DNA of 64,000 nucleotides, taken from contig NC_089449.1 of assembly GCF_026210795.1 (NCBI RefSeq), positions 3,348,001 to 3,412,000 on the forward strand. Reading direction: 5' to 3'. How positions within the stretch are numbered: position 1 is the stretch's first letter; each line of letters begins with the position of its first letter. Below are positions 12,955 through 24,663 of this stretch, piece by piece. Source of the DNA: Rhizophagus irregularis. Taxonomy: Eukaryota > Glomeromycota > Glomeromycetes > Glomerales > Glomeraceae. The position numbers were made by a program, and so were the translations under genes. The notes beneath the pieces are model-generated. The model worked only from the letters and a program-made list of their open reading frames with translations. It had not been told where the DNA came from and did not search any database.

Positions 12955-13328
12955 AGGGTGTGATGCCGGTGATGAAAAATGACCCGTGATTTTTCGTGAC
13001 TTTTTCAGGTCATGGTCGGTCATCGGTCGGTCATAACCGGTCAAGAACCTTTAACCGACCGACCGACCGACCGTTTGACCGACTCCTGAAAACGTTTGCG
13101 AAATGTAATTTAATTGAAATACTTAATAAAAAACGTTTTCGCAACGTTTTCTATTAAAATAATTAAAAAAACGTTTGCGAAACATTTTTTTTATTAAATT
13201 ACGTTTCACAAACGTTTTCAGGATCGGTTAAACAGTCAAACGGTCGGTCAGAGGTCTTTGACCGACCAATATCGGTCACGGTCATAACCGGTCATAACCG
13301 GTTAATGACCGTGACCGTTGCCATCCCT
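12955..13328. mobile_element. Foldback element rich in ACCGACCG / GGTCGGTCA
   Basis: The right end ACCGTTGCCATCCCT is the inverse of AGGGATGGCAACGGT, an end also seen at 46845. The left end is more diverged. Inner arms pair CCTGAAAACGTTTGCGAAA with its inverse near 13200-13220. A (CCGA)n run lies near 13055-13075. No coding. Confidence 0.6.
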
Positions 13329-13383
13329 TGTATGAAGCCGTGGTAATTGAGGGAGATATAGCCGAGATAGCTCTTGTTAGACC

Positions 13384-13530
13384 GATGTCGGACAAAATCC
13401 CGACATCCATTTTCCCAACAGAACTTTTGCCCGACACCGTTGGCCTACATTAGTTTTAATGCTGGTCAAAGTTGTCGGGGAAAATGTCCTGTCGGGAAAT
13501 CGTCTGTCGGGAAATCGTGGTGTAACCTGT
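13384..13530. mobile_element. CCCGA-family foldback element
   Basis: AAATCCCGA-type words on the left face GTCGGGAAAT words on the right, around a core GGCCTACATTAGTTTTAATGCTGGTC. The same core and words recur at 47320-47510 and 53165-53295. Confidence 0.55.
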
Positions 13531-13750
13531 TAGACTATATCAAACTCCAGTTTTTACTTTACCATCTTTAAAAGAATTTTTATTAATTTATTTGATTTAT
13601 TTTAACATTTTATTTTGGACTTTGACAACATTTATTTAAAAAATTATAAAAGAATAATTAATTTCTATTCTTTATTTATTTTTAAAAAAAATTCTAAAAA
13701 CTACATGGTTCACATAATAGGCTAATAGGCTACAATATTTAAATGCATGT

Positions 13751-16700
13751 TTATCTAACCAATATACCTAGATTATATTGCGCATCTTTGTGTCCTCTTT
13801 CTGCTGCTACTTTGTATAACTCAGATGCTTTTGCTTTATTAATTTCTGTTCCAGTTCCAACATTATAATAATATGCGAGTTTAAATTGAGCATCTAGGTC
13901 ATCTTTTTCAGCTAATTGCTTAATTATTTCGAATGCATTTTTCCCATCTTTATCAACTCCTATTCCGAATTCATAACACATACCTAGATTATATTGTGCC
14001 TCATTATGACCTTGTTTTGCAGCTATTTTGTATAAATCAAATGCTTTTCTTTTATTAACATCTGTCCCAATACCAAAATCATAATAATATCCAAGTTTGG
14101 ATTGAGCATCTAAATATCCTAATTTTGATAGCTGATTAATAATTTCAAACGCCTTTTTCTCATTTTTATCAACTCCTTCTCCATGTTCATAACATATACT
14201 TATATTATATTGTGCATCCTTATGACCTTGGCTTGCAATTGACATATACAACTCAAATGCCTTTATTTTATTAACATCAGTTCCGATACCAAAATCATAA
14301 TAATAACCAAGTTTGAATTGGGCATCTAAATATCCTGATTTGGATAGCTGATTAATAATTTCGAATGCTTTTTTCTCATCTTTATCAACGCCTATTCCGA
14401 GTTCATAACATATGCCGAAATTATATTGTGCCCCGCTATGACCTCTTTCTGCAATTTTTCTGTATAACCTAAATGCTCTATCTTTATTAGCTTTGGTTCC
14501 AACTCCTATACTATAATAATATGCAAGTTTAAATTGAGCTTCTAGATCATCTTTTTCAGCTAATTGATTAATTATTTCAAATGCTTTTTTCTCATCTTTA
14601 TCAACTCCTATTCCAAGTTCATAACATATACCTAAATTATATTGTGCCCCTCTATGACCTTGTTCTGCAATTTTTCCGTATAATCTAAACGCTTTATCTT
14701 TAATAATTTTAGTTCCGATTCCAATACTATAATAATGTGCAAGTTTAAATTGAGCATCTAGATCATCTTTTTCGGCTAATTGATTGATTATTTCAAATGC
14801 TCTTTTTCCATCTTTATCAACTCCTATTCCAAGTTCATAACATATACCCAGATTATATTGTGCTTTATTATGATCTTGTTCTGCAACTATTTTGTATAAG
14901 TCAAATGCCTTTTTTTCGTTAACATCTGTCCCAATACCAACATCATAATAATATCCAAGTTTAAATTGAGCATCTAGATCATCTTTTTCAGCTAATTGAC
15001 TAATTATTTCAAATGCTTTTTTCTCATCTTTATCAACTCCTATTCCGAGTTCATAACACATACCCAGATTATATTGTGCTTTATTATGATCTTGTTCTGC
15101 AACTATTTTGTATAAGTCAAATGCCTTTTTTTCGTTAACATCTGTCCCAATACCAACATCATAATAATATCCAAGTTTAAATTGAGCATCTAGATCATCT
15201 TTTTCAGCTAATTGACTAATTATTTCAAATGCTTTTTTCTCATCTTTATCAACTCCTATTCCGAGTTCATAACACATGCCTAAATTATATAATGCTCCAT
15301 TATGACCTTGGTCTGCAATTTTTCTGTATAATCTAAATGCTTTATCTTCATTAACTTTCGTTCCAATTCCAACACTATAATAATACGCGAGTTTAAATTG
15401 AGCCTCTAGATCATCTTTTTCGGCTAATTGATTAATTATTTCGAATGCTCTTTTCTCATCTTTATCAACTCCTATTCCAAGTTCATAACATATGCCTAAA
15501 TTATATCGTGCTCCATTATGATCTTGTTCTGCAACTATTCTGTATAAGTTAAATGCCTCTTTTTTGTTAACATCTGTTCCAATACCAACATTATAATAAT
15601 ATCCAAGTTTGAATTGAGCATCAATATGTCCTTTTTCGGCTAGTTGTTTGATTAATTTAAATGCTTTTCTCTCATCTTTGTCAATTCCTTCTCCAAGTTC
15701 ATAACATACACATTTATTATATTGTGCATCAAGATGACCTCGTCTTGCAGTTATCATATAAAAGGTAAATGCCTTTTCCTTATTAACATCAGTTCCAATA
15801 CCAACATCATAATAGTATCCAAGCTCAAATTGAGCATTTAAATATTCTTTTTCGGCTAAATTTTCAATTATTTCAAATGCTTTTTTTTCATCTTTATTGA
15901 TTCCTATCCCATCTCTATAACATATACCTAAATGGTATTGTGCGTCAATGTGACCTTTTTCTGCGGCTATCATATATAACTCAAATGCTTTTTCTTCGTT
16001 AATTTCAGTTTCAATTCCTTTTTCATAACAATATCCAAGTTGAAATTGAGCATTTAAATATTCTTTTTCGGCTAAATTTTTAATTATTTCGAATGCTTTT
16101 TTTTCATCTTTACTGACACCTATTCCATTTCTATAACATATACCTAAACTATATTGTGCGTCATTATGACCTTTTCTTGCGGCCGTTTCGTATAAGTTAA
16201 ATGCTTTTATTTCATCAATTTTAGTTCCAATACCTTTTTCATGATAATATCCAAGTTGAAATTGAGCATCAAGGTAATTTTTTTCGGCTAAATTTTCAAT
16301 TATTTCGAATGCTTTTTTCTCATCTTTGTTAACACCCTCTCCCATTTCATATAACAAACTTAATTCGTATTGTGCGTAGTTATCTCCTTTATCTGCAGTT
16401 ACTTTATACAATTCATATGCTTTTGACTTGTTAATTTCGGTCCCAATCCCATTTGAATAATAATATCCCAGTTGAAACTGAGCATCAAGGTATTCTTTTT
16501 CGGCTAAATTTTTAATCATATCAAATGCTTTTTCCTCATCTTTGTTAACTCCCACTCCCAATTCATATAATAAACTTAATTCGTATTGTGCGTAGTTATC
16601 TCCTTTATCCGCAGCTATTTTATATAGCTCATATGCTTTTGATTTGTTAATTTCTGTCCCAATTCCATTTGAATAATAATCTCCAAGTAATGATTGAGCA

Positions 16701-18680
16701 TTTAAAACTCCCTTTTCAGCAATTTTTTTAATTGTTTGAAATTCTTTTTTTTCGTCTATACCATCTCTGCGATACAAATAAAGTATACACATATAAAATT
16801 GAGCCAATCCGGTTATAAAATTTGTCGTTCTATACCAGTCAATAACTTCCTCCAAATTTTCTAATATATAAATGATAATAATAATGATAGAAAATAATAG
16901 TATTAATGTTCCTATTATTACAGATTTTGGTAAATCATATTCGTATAATTTAAAATAAATATATTTAAGTGGATCCAAAAATATCTTTTTGCCCAATTCT
17001 TTAAATTTATTCGTATAAGGTATATCCGACGATACAGGATAAGTTACATTTAATTGAGTAGTATTTTGATTTTGTGAACTTAAGCTATTTTCGGATTTAT
17101 TTTCATCAATAATTTGTATGTTTTCTATTGTTAAATCACTGAAATCGTCAGTTACAACACTTTTTTCGCTAATATTTAGTGATATGTTTTCTATCTTCGA
17201 ATTGTAAATTTCATCACTTTTTTCACTTAGTATTATACCTTTTGGATCTATTATTATTGAACTATTTGATTGTTTATTTTCTTCAGGTAAGATAAGCGAT
17301 TTAAGTAATGAAACAACTTCTTTCATATCTGGACGCTCGATTTCTTCATGTTTCCAACATTCTAATTTAAAATTTAACAAATAAATAAAATTATGATTTT
17401 ATTTTCAAAAAAAATACATATAAATGTGATAATTTACCTTTATATAAATCACTATACTTTTTAGGAGTACCCTCAACAATTTTTTCTCTTCTTCCACATA
17501 ATATGCCGATGGCTAATGTTACGTCATGAATTTCAGTATCAAATGGTATGCGTCCGCTTGAAATTTGCCACATAAGTACTCCAATACTATATACATCAGA
17601 TTTTTTATTTAAAACATAATTTTGCTCATCATTAACTTTTAAATTATTGAAACTCTTTGGATCGAGATAAGGTACAGCACCATGCAGTGAGGTGTTATAG
17701 GCGTTACTTGAATCCTTAGTAATTTTTCTTGATAAGCCAAAATCCGCCAGCTTAATATTTTTTTGATGTACAAGTACGTTATTGGCATGCTAAAAAAAGA
17801 AAAAAAAATGTTTAGGAATTTAGAAAAAATTTTTTTTTTCCGCAGTCTGCTCCCCGATAGCGAATTTCCCATCACGTGTCATTTAACCAATCAAATACGT
17901 TAAATATCCCTCATATTAAATTCTTTGCTATAATCTTATCGTTATAACCGACGAATTTAAGGTGAAATCTAGAGGTTTATTATATCGAGAGCTGACATAT
18001 AATAAGATAGATAGTAAATTAATATTAATGTTATAATTACATACCAGATCACAATGAATAATATCTAAATTGTGTATACATTCAACGGCACTTGCTAGTT
18101 GAAACGCTAATTGATGTTTATCATTCCAACCAAGTTCATTAAAGTGTTCCGTTAAATAAGTTTCTAACGTGCCACTATCGGCGTATTGCAAAACCAACGA
18201 GTATGATCGTTGAAATGTTTCTTAGTAAAGAAAAATTGTAAATAATAAATAAATAATTAGTAATAATTTAATAAATTAAATTATGATTTTTTTTAAAAAA
18301 AATTTTTACCGGATTCCATCCATGTGATACCATGAAATCGCAAAATATTTTGGTGAAAGTCGACATGTTTATGTAATTTTATCTGTAATTAATTCGTTTC
18401 AAATAAGAATCAATTTTAAATCAATACAATATTTCGAAAATTTCTTAATTTATACCTCATTGACGATATCTTTAAGAGAAAATTCAGTATTAAATGATTT
18501 CAAAGCGAAAATGGTATCGGTATTTTTCAAATTGGCGCAAAGAACTTTTCCAAAATGGCCAGACCCTATCGATTTCGTTATTTTAAAATTAGAATGCTCA
18601 TAATAACTCAAATATTCATCTTTGATTGAGTTTTTTAACCAATCGTTATAATCATTTGATTTTTCTTTTTCGTTTAGCAT
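13751..18680 (-). CDS. Protein kinase / membrane segment / Sel1-repeat fusion, five exons
   Basis: Exons on the minus strand: 18680-18456, 18382-18310, 18220-18045, 17789-17438 and 17361-13751. All introns are GT-AG and the phases match, giving 1478 aa. The first ATG in frame is at 18680. Kinase residues: glycine loop GSGHFG 39-44, Lys61 in FALK, HCD 155-157 (Arg of HRD replaced by Cys), DFG 174-176; the APE region reads LDPK. The domain closes with [13 protein letters not shown] Ser/Asn-rich linker precedes a membrane segment (about 423-442, [16 protein letters not shown]), then 14 dimers, about 28 Sel1 units, to the C-terminus. A membrane-anchored signalling scaffold is inferred. It is paralogous to the broken gene at 27.6-31.3 kb. 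Confidence 0.85.
13760..16740 (-). repeat. 216-bp coding array of Sel1 dimers
   Basis: Fourteen 72-aa dimers alternate a [12 protein letters not shown] unit with a [12 protein letters not shown]-type unit. Two neighbouring copies, 14845-15060 and 15061-15276, are identical over all 216 bp by eye, so they must be a very recent duplication or be kept identical by gene conversion. Confidence 0.9.
17790..18044 (-). other. Intron 3 carrying a sequence shared with the paralogue
   Basis: This 255-bp intron contains CACGTGTCATTTAACCAATC, also present in the matching intron (30439-30637) of the paralogue and, in part, near 26468. Conserved intron sequence supports a fairly recent segmental duplication. 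Confidence 0.6.
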
Positions 18681-20590
18681 TTTTTTTTTGAAAAAATTTT
18701 TTTTGCTACTATTGATCAACAAGGATTAAGATTTTCGAAAGGACGTGGATAAAAATAAACTGATCGGGAGTTTAAAGTCCGATTCGATGAATCCTTTTTT
18801 GGATTCATTATTGAATGATAATAATTGGAATATATATTTGTTTAAAAATATAACCATTATAGTTTTCCTAAGCACTGCGCCGTCTTATGTAATCTACGCC
18901 ACATCCTTATTTTATGAGGATCGACACGCCTTTAGAATTAGCTCTACCCGTTTTTTCTGAGCTGGCATATGTAAATTCTGCATGTTATTATCAAAAAGAG
19001 AAAAATCTACATGACTATCTTGATCATTATACAACGTTAACTCACAACTATATTAAATGAACAGTTTGTTTAAAACAAATAAAAATTTATAAAATGTTTA
19101 ATCGCGCCTTTCTTATTAGATAGTTTTAATTTACATTTATACATATTAGAAATCATATAATATATTAATATTATATATTGGATTACAAAAAAATATGATC
19201 TGCACACTAAAGCCACAGAAATTATGATTTTCATGTGTGCAAACGCACAATTATATTGTGCACAAAAATTTTTGTGCTTGGAAGTTGGAACAAGTATTCT
19301 GCTTATCAATTTTTATTACTCTGCTTACACCACGCCTCTTTACTAAATAATATATAAAATGATGTCAGTAATTATCTAATTTATACTAGAATCATAAGAA
19401 TGATAAACCTTATAAACACTAATCCCTGTTTATAATATCAGATCTAACCATCTGTTAATAGCGTCTGGATTCCGTTTCCCCAATTATTGAATAATTAAGT
19501 CAGAAAAAGTAGAATATAAAAATAGGCGTATTTTATTAATTAGATGTAAGTATGTCTACTTGTGACTTCAACGTCATTAGGATCTGTTATCATATTTTAT
19601 CGCGCATTGATTGTTTTTAATATTAAAATATTCTCTTTCGTGCCATTTTTTTATATTTATATCACTTTAAATACATCAACTACAATATATCCATGATTTT
19701 TATATATCATCAGTCACGTATTTTGTGTAATATTTATCAGAGAAAAAATATGTAATTTTCGCACCTCCAAATAGTATAAAAAAAAGAATACAATATATAT
19801 ATTTTCATACGCTTTAAATATTAAAGGATAAAAAGTTTTTTCACATTTGTACTTCAAAATAAACCTATAGCTTTTCATATTCCTTGATTACATTTCAGTT
19901 GTCTCAAATTATTTGTAAATTATTTCTTGCTACTATAATCACGCCTCATAATCTACTATGTTTCGATAATTTGATTTTTTTTTAAAAAAAATGATAAAGT
20001 ATTTCAAACTAATAAATATTCTTAGCTTATTAGCGCCAGCCTCTTTTTCAAAATATCACTAAGAAATATTCCTAAAATATTGTTCAACTATTTAGAAGTA
20101 TATTCTTTTACGAAAAAATTGAGTATGTATTTTTGTTTTTTATAGAAAGTTACACCGCTCATACAACCACCTTTAATTGTTTTCAATTACTTTGAGAATC
20201 TTGCCTGTATTATCACACTAACTGAACGCTATAATATTTTATTCAATATTATACAACTATTACATCCCGTCCATTAAATGACGCGAAAGAAAAAGGTAAA
20301 AAAAAAGCTTTTTTTAAAAATTTTATTTATCATTATCATAAAGAATTTTATTCCATGGGAAAGTCTCAAATCAATTGAAAATTCTATGTTTCTAACTTAA
20401 CCTGATAATTACACACTTTAATAATAAATAGTTTCTAGTTTCTAATAATAACGGTGGATTATCAATTTATTTGATCTTCTTGAATTGGTCTTTTATTATT
20501 GAATGATTAACTTACCTTCGGGAAGATGTCACTTACGTGTTCAATTCCTGTTTGTTAGTAAGTGTGAGGTACACTAATGGTATGATATTT
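18681..20590. other. 5' flank of the kinase gene and intergenic DNA
   Basis: The first 250 bp resemble the upstream region of the paralogue at 31.3 kb (AAAGTCCGATT / AAAATCCGATT and a GCC-rich TTACGTAGCC-like word), so it is probably promoter. The rest shows no gene. Confidence 0.45.
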
Positions 20591-20638
20591 GATCACGTGT
20601 TCCCAAGCTCGAAGCCGCCATGGCGCCATTACAAACTC

Positions 20639-20645
20639 TATAAAA
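20639..20645 (+). promoter_or_regulatory. TATA-like box with upstream CACGTG
   Basis: TATAAAA lies about 88 bp before an ATG at 20727. A CACGTG E-box sits at 20594-20599. It is one of the few places in this region with promoter-like order. Confidence 0.4.
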
Positions 20646-20726
20646 TAGTAGCGTGAAGGAACGATCACCGATCTCTCACAAACAATCGACTGACCTATAA
20701 TTTACCCCTTATGACTGCTTGATAAG

Positions 20727-20985
20727 ATGGGTGAGATTCACATATTTTCAATTATTTTTTTTTTTTATTTTATTTCTTAAAGAGTGGTTATCGGGATCCC
20801 TCCCGAAAACAATCGTATGTACAAAAAAAAAGACAAAGAGGATTCTATGAAGATGGAAAATCGATATTCATCCCAGCGCCAGGACCTCACCCTTCGACGA
20901 GAGATATAGGGTGGCCCAACCATTGCCAGTCTACACTACCATATTGGTCCTTAAATTGTTCAATTTCCAGCGACAGCACGTGATT
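20727..20985 (+). CDS. Weak candidate for a small spliced gene
   Basis: ATGG is followed by GTGAGA, a good 5' splice site, a 52-bp T-rich stretch and CTTAAAG (intron 20731-20782, or to 20784 with the next AG). The following 200 bp are clearly less AT-rich than their surroundings and read as protein-like in more than one frame, one with GFYEDGKSIFIPAPGPHPST. The acceptor choice decides the frame and I cannot settle it. A minus-strand frame at 21096-20887 (begins MRLVRGEQDKYRIPL) is an equally plausible alternative. A short upstream ATG at 20711 stops after three codons. Confidence 0.25.
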
Positions 20986-21129
20986 TTCCTGATGTTGATA
21001 TATCCTCGCGCCTTTTTTTAATAATTTTTTTTGAGAAATCTTAACCTGTTCCAGGGGTATACGATACTTATCTTGTTCCCCCCTCACCAGCCTCATCAGC
21101 CCTGGCCTCCCAAATTTATTTGTTTATTG

Positions 21130-21210
21130 CTTACGATATGCAATACAGTTTCTTTCTCTCTCTCTTCTTCTTTATCTTTCTTTCTATCTTCTTTTTTTAT
21201 TCTTTTATAT
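21130..21210 (+). repeat. Pyrimidine-rich low-complexity tract
   Basis: C/T-rich sequence of TTTCTCTCTC type on the plus strand. It could serve as a polypyrimidine signal but frames no exon. Confidence 0.4.
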
Positions 21211-21374
21211 ATCAAGTTGAGAAACTAATTATTTTCAACCACCAACTTAAATGCACTGTATTATATGTAAAACTAAGAATATTTTTCATAAAATTTTTTA
21301 ATAGACGCGTTTTTTTGTACGGAAATTATTTATTTTACCAAAAATAACAAATAATTTGACCTTTGTCAAATAAG

Positions 21375-21760
21375 CAAAGCTGTTCAGCAGGGTATGGAAC
21401 TACTCAGATATTTGTTTTTATTAAACTAGTTTGCATATTCATAAAACTATACACATTTTTTTGAACATTTCAATACAGGCACTTTATGGCGTTATTTGCG
21501 TAATTTAAGTACTTTGAGTGAATAAAACTAGCTTTTATCAAAGAAATAAAATTGTTCAATAGGTATGGAACTATACGAATATTAATTTTCATTACATTTG
21601 AGTAAATATTTATGGAACTTTTGTTATTTTTTGCAATAAATTTACTATGCGCGTATGTACTGTTTATTTTACAAAATAATTTCTGCACTTTGTCTATTGT
21701 CTTATAAGTAGAATTGTTCAGAAGGTGTGAGATACTTAAACGCTAGTACTTTATTTTGGA
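21375..21760. repeat. Degenerate about 170-bp tandem repeat
   Basis: A word like TTGTTCAGNAGGTATGGAACTA recurs near 21381, 21552 and 21716, each followed by AATATT-type and AAACTAG-type sequence. Copies are strongly diverged and non-coding. Confidence 0.45.
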
Positions 21761-23091
21761 TAAAATTAGTTTAATTTTTTGTATCTATTTATTAAAATTT
21801 TAATAAACAATATAACTATAAAGCACTTTATTGATTTAAAATGGTAAAATTAAAAATGTTAAAATTTTGAGTCTTTTATATTTGAAATTGAAATATTGTA
21901 AAATTATTCTTATCATTTTTTCGCTCGCGCGAAACTAAGACATTATTAATTTTGTGGCTAATATTGATTAATTGTACCACACTTTGAGACAATCATATTT
22001 AAGAAAAGGGGAGTATAGGATAATAATATCCTATACCCGGGGTACACGTTAAGGATTCCCATTTGATCATCATATACGACCCAATTATTAAGGGTACATT
22101 ATAAGTTCAACAAAATCAAAAGATTAGTAGATGGTTAGAAAATTAAAAAGGTATTACTGATACGAGTAGAGAAATTTTATACAAACAATCAGTATTTAAA
22201 TTTGTGGTACAATTAAGAGAGGTCAATAAATAAAGAAAACGTTCAAATAAACGATTTTGCGATGCAAATAAAGAAATAGATAACGACATAAAGTATCAGT
22301 AAAGGCCAAAGGGGAATCAATTGAAAAAGGTAACACGACGGATATAGATATAACAATAGAGTTATCTCCACAAGCAATTAGTTCTACGATCGAGTCAATG
22401 GATAAAATTGCGTCATTACTAGAAGATCATAGTATTCATAAAAAGAAGATACTACAGTAATAAGTAAGTTAAACGACGGAATTAAACGAGAGCAAATATT
22501 AGAAGATACTTTTGAGGACAATATAAAAGATTAAGAAAAAGTAGAATATTAAGATAAAATAAGAACAAAAACAGTATAAATTTTATAAAATCACAGAATA
22601 GAAATTTTAAACAGAGATAATTGTATTTCATCAATTTCATCAACAAACTTTTATCTGAGTTTTATTATTGATTCTAAAACATATAAGTAACTTAAGTTAA
22701 CTTTATCCCCTGATCGGCACCATTTACACGTTTATGCAAATGTAGTTATACCTACTGGGTAGCCAATTTTATATGTATTTATTTATCCGTTTCTAGGAAA
22801 TTTTGCGGTAAAAATTAATTATTGATTATACTATAATGGACTGATTCGAAAATTTGAGTAATTCGGAAAGATTTGCATTTTCTAAATGAGAAAAACTTTC
22901 TTTTAATTTATTTGTAATCTCAATACTATTTTTCAAGTGTAATAGTAATGGTTCCGAAACTTTTTAAAATTTATTTTTTTATTTTAAAATTTTTAAAATG
23001 AAGCGTAAATTCAACAATAAAATATACTATATTATACTCACGATATACTATAAAACACTTACTATTGTGTAAATGGCAGGGGATAAATCAA
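21761..23091. other. AT-rich DNA with a possible eroded coding stretch
   Basis: Between about 22200 and 22460 short stretches read as charged peptide (for example AISSTIESMDKIASLLED) but stops and frame changes are frequent. It may be an old gene or transposon relic. Nothing firmer can be said. Confidence 0.3.
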
Positions 23092-23151
23092 TTATCTCCT
23101 GGCTAATTGGAATAGTAAAATTTTACTTATTCCTAATTAGCCAGGAGATAA
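23092..23151. repeat. 60-bp palindrome
   Basis: TTATCTCCTGGCTAATTGG reads back as its inverse CCTAATTAGCCAGGAGATAA about the centre 23121/23122, with few mismatches. There is no loop, so it would extrude as a cruciform. Confidence 0.7.
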
Positions 23152-23194
23152 GTAATACATATATATTTATATTATTACAATAAACACAGGCGTT

Positions 23195-23230
23195 TTTATC
23201 TCAGTTATCTCAGTTATCTCAGTTATCCTG
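23195..23230. repeat. Short 10-bp minisatellite (TTATCTCAG)
   Basis: Three to four tandem copies of TTATCTCAG lie just downstream of the palindrome that contains the related word TTATCTCC. Confidence 0.5.
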
Positions 23231-24132
23231 CAGAAATTGAAATAGTAAATAATTATTTATTTACAGCCGTTTTCATAAGTTACACTCGGTATTTTTGTAA
23301 TAAAAAATAAAATAAAAACCATACCGCTGCTGTACTCGCCCTAAAAAAAAATCTGAATAAATGATCATTTTTCTAGTTTTTATGTTGAAGAAACTCAGAC
23401 ACGTGATCATTTTTCCGAAAAATTTTTTATAGACCAAACAATTGTTAAACATAAAAATAATATATTTCTGATATACAAGTTGGGGACTTGGAAAAGCTGG
23501 ATCATTTCGTGATGTTGATATCATTGATATCATTCATATCAATGAAATTCCTTAAAATGTTACGCGACGTGATGACAATTATTGATAAATTGATAAATAT
23601 AGATAGATTAGATAGATTGATCATTAACTATGAAATTAAAGGCGCAGTGCTGTAGTGCTGTAATGAGTCATTGTAAAATTTCATATACAAAATATACTAT
23701 CACATAAATCAGGTATTATTATAATTTGTACAACAATAAAATATATAAAATGATTTTATTTCCTTTTTTTTTTTTTCTTACAAAATTTTACATCGCAATA
23801 AACACAAAAACATCAAAGAAAATATTTTACAAACACAAGAACCATCAAAGAAAATATACACAAAATTTTACAACACAATAAAAACCATCAACTTCTGGAC
23901 CGCGTCTGGTCTGGTCCTATGGTTAACTACCCACAAAAGTATACCGTGGGAACATTTTGGAACCGCCCGTTAGGAAGCAAATATACAAGCGGAACTTCGT
24001 AACAAACAGATATCCTTCGTAAATGGAACAACGGATGCTCAATAATATGTCAAAATAAGATAAAGAGACCGACCTCAGTTATCCGACCTATCGATAATAC
24101 ACTTAACGCAACTAAACCTGTTGATTAGTCAG
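23231..24132. other. Intergenic; becomes less AT-rich after 23900
   Basis: No gene up to about 23880. From there to 24650 composition is nearer 45% G+C by eye, which is unusual for the window and may mark a transcribed unit. Confidence 0.35.
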
Positions 24133-24363
24133 ATGAACAATATGAAGCTTGACTTCAACTCGAACTCAACTCAAGAACCTTGGCTTTGGACGCACTATCA
24201 TTTGGTAATGATAACTGACGTGAACTTACACTTAAAAGCTTATCACCCCAATTATAAACGTCCCACCAATCAAAGGGGAGTCTTCGGTGATGACTTATCT
24301 AACCTGGTTAATCAACGATTTTTTCAGATATTCACAACAGGGCTCATAGATTTCTGGCAATAG
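24133..24363 (+). CDS. Possible 76-aa ORF of unknown function
   Basis: The frame opens with ATG at 24133 and ends TAG at 24363. The peptide has mixed, protein-like composition (TQEPWLWTHYHLVMITD, GVFGDDLSNLVNQRFF) and lies in the less AT-rich patch directly before the 340-bp tandem array with intron-like segments. It might be the coding part of one spliced transcript. No domain recognised; it could also be chance. Confidence 0.3.
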   Translation: MNNMKLDFNSNSTQEPWLWTHYHLVMITDVNLHLKAYHPNYKRPTNQRGVFGDDLSNLVNQRFFQIFTTGLIDFWQ

Positions 24364-24663
24364 TATCACTTGGATTAAGGGGGAAACGTCTTTTCGGATG
24401 TTGTGGGCATGACTGAACCGAAGCAGATCCTCTGCCTCATTTATTCTGAAATCAAGGGATTGATCAGTTTGACAATGAGGCTGGAATAATTTGAATGGAG
24501 TAAACTGGAGATAGCAAAAACGTTCACGTTGTACTTGTTCAACGTTAGTGATGGTGCACAGGATAATAGTTGGCGAAAAAAAAGAAGTAATGAAATTTCA
24601 TTAGATCTTTCACCCGAATAGAAAATCAAGTGGTATATCACGCGAATAAAGTAAGAAACTGAG

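Noticed and set aside
18745-18960. 71-codon plus-strand ORF upstream of the kinase gene
   Set aside because: It lacks an ATG at the annotated beginning and overlaps sequence conserved as promoter between the two kinase paralogues.
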